Positions 60,571 to 64,000 of a DNA stretch of 64,000 bases are shown here, piece by piece. The notes under the pieces were generated by a model that saw only the letters and a list, made by a program, of their open reading frames with translations, was not told the origin of the DNA and did no database searches. The translations under genes and the position numbers were made by a program. The DNA comes from an uncultured Prevotella sp. (GTDB taxonomy: Bacteria > Bacteroidota > Bacteroidia > Bacteroidales > Bacteroidaceae). The stretch spans positions 1 to 64,000 of the forward strand of contig CAMYVQ010000006.1 of the NCBI GenBank assembly GCA_947302435.1, in the 5' to 3' direction. Numbering within the stretch: the stretch's first letter is position 1; every line of letters starts with the position of its first letter.

Positions 60571-63500
60571 TTAGAAGTTCAGGCTTACGCCAAGAATCGT
60601 GGTGATAGGACGGGGATAGATGTCGCCGTCGACACCGCTGGCAACCTCTGGGTCAATACCACTATAGTTGGTAATGGTGAATACATTCTGCACAGTTGCA
60701 TAGACACGACCGCTCAGAGGAGCACCGAAGAGCTTTTCAAAACTGTAGCCCAAGGTGATGTTGTCCATCTTCAGGAACGAAGCATTCTCGACAAAGTAGT
60801 CAGATGCATATTGTGTCTGAGACACATCAGTAAATCCTCTGTTAACAGATTCTGTTCGCAAATTGTTGAGATTGCCATTAGTGTAAACCATGGCAGAACC
60901 GACATTGCAAGTACCAGAGGCCTTGCTGTTGAACATGTAGTTACCGAGGCTGGCACGCATGGAGAAACCGAGATCCCAGTTCTTGTACTGCACTTTTGAC
61001 GATAGTCCCATGGTTACGTCAGGAGCAGGTTTGTAGTAATAATAGAGGTCTCCACTATCAATAAAGCCATTGCCGTTGCGGTCAACGAAAGTATTAAGGA
61101 TTGGATCTCCATTCTGGTCATAAACCTGTTGGTAAACATGGAATGAATGGCTGGGCTTACCTACTGTGTGGGCCTGAATGTTACCAAAATTAATGCCGCC
61201 ACCTGTCGGTACAAAATAGTCTTCACCCATTCCGCTAATCAGTTCGTCAATCTCATTTTTATTATAGGTAAAGTTGTAAGTCACTTCCCACTGCCAGTCT
61301 TTGGTCTGGATAGGACGATATGTTAACATCGTTTCGAAACCAGTGTTGTGTAATGAGCCAATATTACTTTTAACAACATTACGGAAGTTAGAGCCGGCTG
61401 CCACATAGACATCATTAAGCAAATCCTTGGTCTTACGGTAGTACCAGTCAAAGCTCACTTCAAAACGATTGTTCCATAGGTTCAAGTCGATACCTGCATT
61501 CCATGTCGTGGTTTTCTCCCATGTCAATTGTGCGTTGTATGGTTCAGGACGGTAAGTCGTTCCATCTCCTAAAACGGAATAAAGGGCGTGTATGTTAGAA
61601 TTGGGTGTGTAGACTGGAATATAGGTGTAGTCACCAATACCTTCCTGCTGTCCTGTAACACCCCAACCTAAACGCAACTTGGCATCACTGATTACACTGA
61701 TGTTCTTCAGAAACGCCTCTTCCTTCATACGCCATGCAAAAGCTGCTGCCGGGAAATAACCCCACTGCTGATTGTCATTGCCTTTCATCCAGTTGAAACG
61801 CGATGAACCGTCGGCACGCAGTGTGAAGGTCAGCATGTAGCGATCCATGAGTGAGTAGTTCATTCGACCGAAGAACGATACCAAATAGTTTTCCGTTTCA
61901 TACTTTGTGACTTGGCCCTCTACAGGTGCTTCATGCGTAGACCCTGCTGCATATTTGGTGTTACCTTCTGGGTAGAAACCACAGCCATACCAGTCGGTTT
62001 TGTTGTGGAAGTGCTGCCACTCGTAACCACCCATGATATCAAAGTGGTGAACCTTTGCAAAGTCTTTCATGTACTGGGCATAGAGAGATAGCTGCAAGTT
62101 GTATGTGTCAGCGGTATCCCATCCTTCATAACCATAGTAATGGGCAGAAGTTGAGTATCGGCTCTTGCTTTGATCCTGTGTCGTTGTAGAGACATTCGCA
62201 GCAGCGTTCATGTGGAGGTGAAGATCCTCAAAACCATGAATAGAGTAATCAGCTTCGATGTTACCAACAAAAGTCTTCGTCTTAGCGTAAATGTTATCCA
62301 GATTCAGCATAGCAACAGGGTTGGCAGAAGCTTTGTTTGTGTACTTCCAGTCAGCGGCACCGTCAATGGCAGCAGTTGTGAGATTCTGGACATAACCACC
62401 AAAATAAGTATTGTAAATTTCATTATCACTCGTAACGGCTTTGGTAGGATCCATTGAAATCGCATTTCCCACGACACCCGGATCATAATGGTTCTTGGCT
62501 ATCATGCCTTTACCGTTGAGGTTCAGTTTCAAGTGGTCCTGCAAAAAGGAGGGAGACAAATTGACACTACCAGTGAAACGCTCGAAATCTGTTTTCTTGA
62601 TAATACCCTGATTGTTGGTATAACCTAATGATACGCGATAAGGCATGTTCTTGAAACCGCCTGACATTGTCAGATTGTGATCGTGAGAAACAGACGTACG
62701 GAAAATCTCGTTCTGCCAGTCGGTATTGGCATATTGCTTGTTGCCGTTGGCATCTAAATAGCCCAGCTCTTTGTAAGCATCACTGTCTTCGCCATACATG
62801 TTTTTAATGAAATCCTTGAATGTAGGACCGTCTAATACGTCTACAGTCTTCTTTTTTGTGGCGACAGAAATGTTGCCGTTATAATTAAATGTGGGTTTCT
62901 GGTTAGCACGTCCTTTCTTGGTGGTGATAATAATCACACCGTTAGAGGCACGGCTACCATAAATAGCAGTAGCTGAAGCATCCTTCAGCACAGTGAATGA
63001 CTCAATATCGTTCGGGTTCACCATCGACAGTGGATTAGAACGGCCTTTAACACCGTAGTTGTCCATGGCCAGACCGTCAATCACAATCAGAGGGTCGTTG
63101 GATGCGTTCAGTGACGAACCGCCACGAATACGAATCTGTGCACCGCCGCCAGGCGTACCGTCGCCAGGAGTGACGTTCACACCGGCAATCTTACCTTGGA
63201 TCATGTCCTGGGCGTTGACGTTCAGACCGTGGTTCTTCTCATCGGGCTTGATGGCCGAAACCGAACCAGTCAGGTCGCTCTTCTTTGCACGACCGTAACC
63301 GATGACCACAACGTTTTCAAGTACCTGGGCATCGTCTTTTAGCGTGACTTCAATGTTGGGGGCTGCAGTAACTTTTTCTACCTGATAGCCCACATAGCTA
63401 ATCTCGAGTGTGGCACCTTGTTTGGCCTGAATCGTGAAGTTACCGTCGAAATCGCTCACCGTGCCGCCTTGCTCTCCTACAATGCGGATGGTAGCGCCGA

Positions 63501-63633
63501 TAATCGGTTCTCCACTCGAATCCTTCACATGGCCTTTCACATTAATCTGTGCAAAGGCACCCATTGATAGGAAGAGCCCAAACAGAAGGGCCAGCATCCT
63601 AACAGGAATTTGAATGTTTACCTGTTTCATCAT
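60571..63633 (-). CDS. susC: SusC-family TonB-dependent transporter
   Basis: The 1020-residue protein has a signal peptide (MLALLFGLFLSMGAFAQ). A carboxypeptidase-like regulatory domain follows (INVKGHVKDSSGEPIIGATIRI to GNFTI), then the plug (ENVVVIGYGRAKKSDLTGSV, GAQIRIRGGSSLNASNDPL, ATAIYGSRASNGVIIITTKKG) and a 22-strand barrel ending in PITTILGVSLNF. It imports oligosaccharides across the outer membrane using TonB energy. First gene of the starch operon, with a divergent LacI-family regulator. Confidence 0.96.
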   Translation of the reverse strand: MMKQVNIQIPVRMLALLFGLFLSMGAFAQINVKGHVKDSSGEPIIGATIRIVGEQGGTVSDFDGNFTIQAKQGATLEISYVGYQVEKVTAAPNIEVTLKDDAQVLENVVVIGYGRAKKSDLTGSVSAIKPDEKNHGLNVNAQDMIQGKIAGVNVTPGDGTPGGGAQIRIRGGSSLNASNDPLIVIDGLAMDNYGVKGRSNPLSMVNPNDIESFTVLKDASATAIYGSRASNGVIIITTKKGRANQKPTFNYNGNISVATKKKTVDVLDGPTFKDFIKNMYGEDSDAYKELGYLDANGNKQYANTDWQNEIFRTSVSHDHNLTMSGGFKNMPYRVSLGYTNNQGIIKKTDFERFTGSVNLSPSFLQDHLKLNLNGKGMIAKNHYDPGVVGNAISMDPTKAVTSDNEIYNTYFGGYVQNLTTAAIDGAADWKYTNKASANPVAMLNLDNIYAKTKTFVGNIEADYSIHGFEDLHLHMNAAANVSTTTQDQSKSRYSTSAHYYGYEGWDTADTYNLQLSLYAQYMKDFAKVHHFDIMGGYEWQHFHNKTDWYGCGFYPEGNTKYAAGSTHEAPVEGQVTKYETENYLVSFFGRMNYSLMDRYMLTFTLRADGSSRFNWMKGNDNQQWGYFPAAAFAWRMKEEAFLKNISVISDAKLRLGWGVTGQQEGIGDYTYIPVYTPNSNIHALYSVLGDGTTYRPEPYNAQLTWEKTTTWNAGIDLNLWNNRFEVSFDWYYRKTKDLLNDVYVAAGSNFRNVVKSNIGSLHNTGFETMLTYRPIQTKDWQWEVTYNFTYNKNEIDELISGMGEDYFVPTGGGINFGNIQAHTVGKPSHSFHVYQQVYDQNGDPILNTFVDRNGNGFIDSGDLYYYYKPAPDVTMGLSSKVQYKNWDLGFSMRASLGNYMFNSKASGTCNVGSAMVYTNGNLNNLRTESVNRGFTDVSQTQYASDYFVENASFLKMDNITLGYSFEKLFGAPLSGRVYATVQNVFTITNYSGIDPEVASGVDGDIYPRPITTILGVSLNF

Positions 63634-63742
63634 TACTTTTAATTTGATTAATGTTTTTGTTAGTATATTTAAATTATTAATGTTTAATGTTTTAGCTATT
63701 GAATATAGCTTTTAGTTATGGCGTTTTCTTACTATTTCAATG

Positions 63743-63820
63743 CAAAGATAGATTTCTTTCTTGTTCAATATATTATTTTTTACTAAAAAATTTTTTAATA
63801 TGTTATGCAAACGTTTGCAT
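63743..63820 (-). promoter_or_regulatory. susC promoter and LacI-type operator
   Basis: Minus-strand TATCTTTG (63743-63750) is the -7 box, 110 bp before the susC ATG. ATGCAAACGTTTGCAT (63805-63820) is a perfect 16-bp palindrome of LacI-family type, centred 62.5 bp upstream of that box. The position upstream of the core promoter suits an activator. Confidence 0.7.
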
Positions 63821-63923
63821 TTCGATTGAATGATAAATGGGTAGTCAATCGAATAGCGTTAGTGTTTTTTGGCTAATTTTGCAATGTCAATTGCTGAAAG
63901 CTTAAACTGTAAACTAATATCTA

Positions 63924-64000
63924 ATGAAAGATTCTTCTCCTTTGACAATGAAGGATATTGCACGTGAGCTGGGTATCTCTGTGGCTACAGTGTCGCGTGC
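63924..64000 (+). CDS. LacI-family transcriptional regulator (partial, N-terminus only)
   Basis: The ATG at 63924-63926 opens MKDSSPLTMKDIARELGISVATVSR, the LacI-type DNA-binding helix-turn-helix with its TVSR recognition start, and runs off the window. TAATTTTG at 63874-63881 is a possible -7 box. It diverges from susC across the palindromic operator and is therefore the likely regulator of the starch locus. Confidence 0.9.
   Translation, partial: MKDSSPLTMKDIARELGISVATVSR

Noticed and set aside
1..64000. tRNA and rRNA genes
   Set aside because: None recognised by eye in the intergenic gaps. A covariance-model scan was not possible here.

Overview
The window is Bacteroidales DNA, most like Prevotella. 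The support is the Bacteroidetes promoter form (TTTG, 19-20 nt, TAnnTTTG) before several genes, a complete susCDEF-type starch locus, type IX secretion (T9SS) genes porX and porW, a BspA-type leucine-rich repeat protein, and repeated C-terminal tails of the T9SS sorting type. Genus is an inference from gene content.

Region 1 (1-5660) is one end of a conjugative or integrative element. On the minus strand it carries pcfJ (cut by the window edge), pcfK, a small membrane protein, a phosphoribosyltransferase and a RadC-type protein. The long gene-poor stretches between and beside these operons are not empty. They hold three copies of a roughly 370-415 nt element (2093, 4417, 4992) whose helices are kept by compensatory base changes, and two copies of a second stem-loop (1762, 4122). 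The element ends near 5650 in a cluster of GGTAAC sites and an outward promoter, next to a BspA-like gene that has lost its 5' end.

Region 2 (7600-34500) is mostly chromosomal backbone. It holds rhuM, pyrH, DUF4834-pssA-psd, a GH43 protein, a Dabb protein, dnaE, a small rpn-higBA island, a 1524-residue secreted protein, an envelope operon (TlpA, DUF6029, Omp28, tail-bearing protein), trxA, a 1331-residue secreted lyase-like protein, tsaE and porX.

Region 3 (34520-38087) is an AT-rich restriction-modification island with two cytosine-5 methyltransferases flanking a DUF3883-type nuclease. It sits between porX and porW.

Region 4 (38087-50731) has porW, aroA, an HU-like protein, an aldo-keto reductase, an AAA ATPase, DUF3108, an Ig-like lipoprotein, a GH3-auxin-family protein and a SIMPL protein. 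Three intergenic or start-region repeat structures occur here.

Region 5 (50850-64000) is a starch utilisation locus: susC, susD, susE, susF, two GH13 alpha-amylases and a protein with three starch-binding-like repeats, all on the minus strand, with a divergent LacI-family regulator at the right edge. Two matching LacI-type operators lie the same distance upstream of the -7 boxes of susC and of the second amylase, which suggests one regulator acting at both promoters. PorX and PorW serve secretion, and at least six intact genes plus one pseudogene here end in T9SS-like tails, including both amylases.
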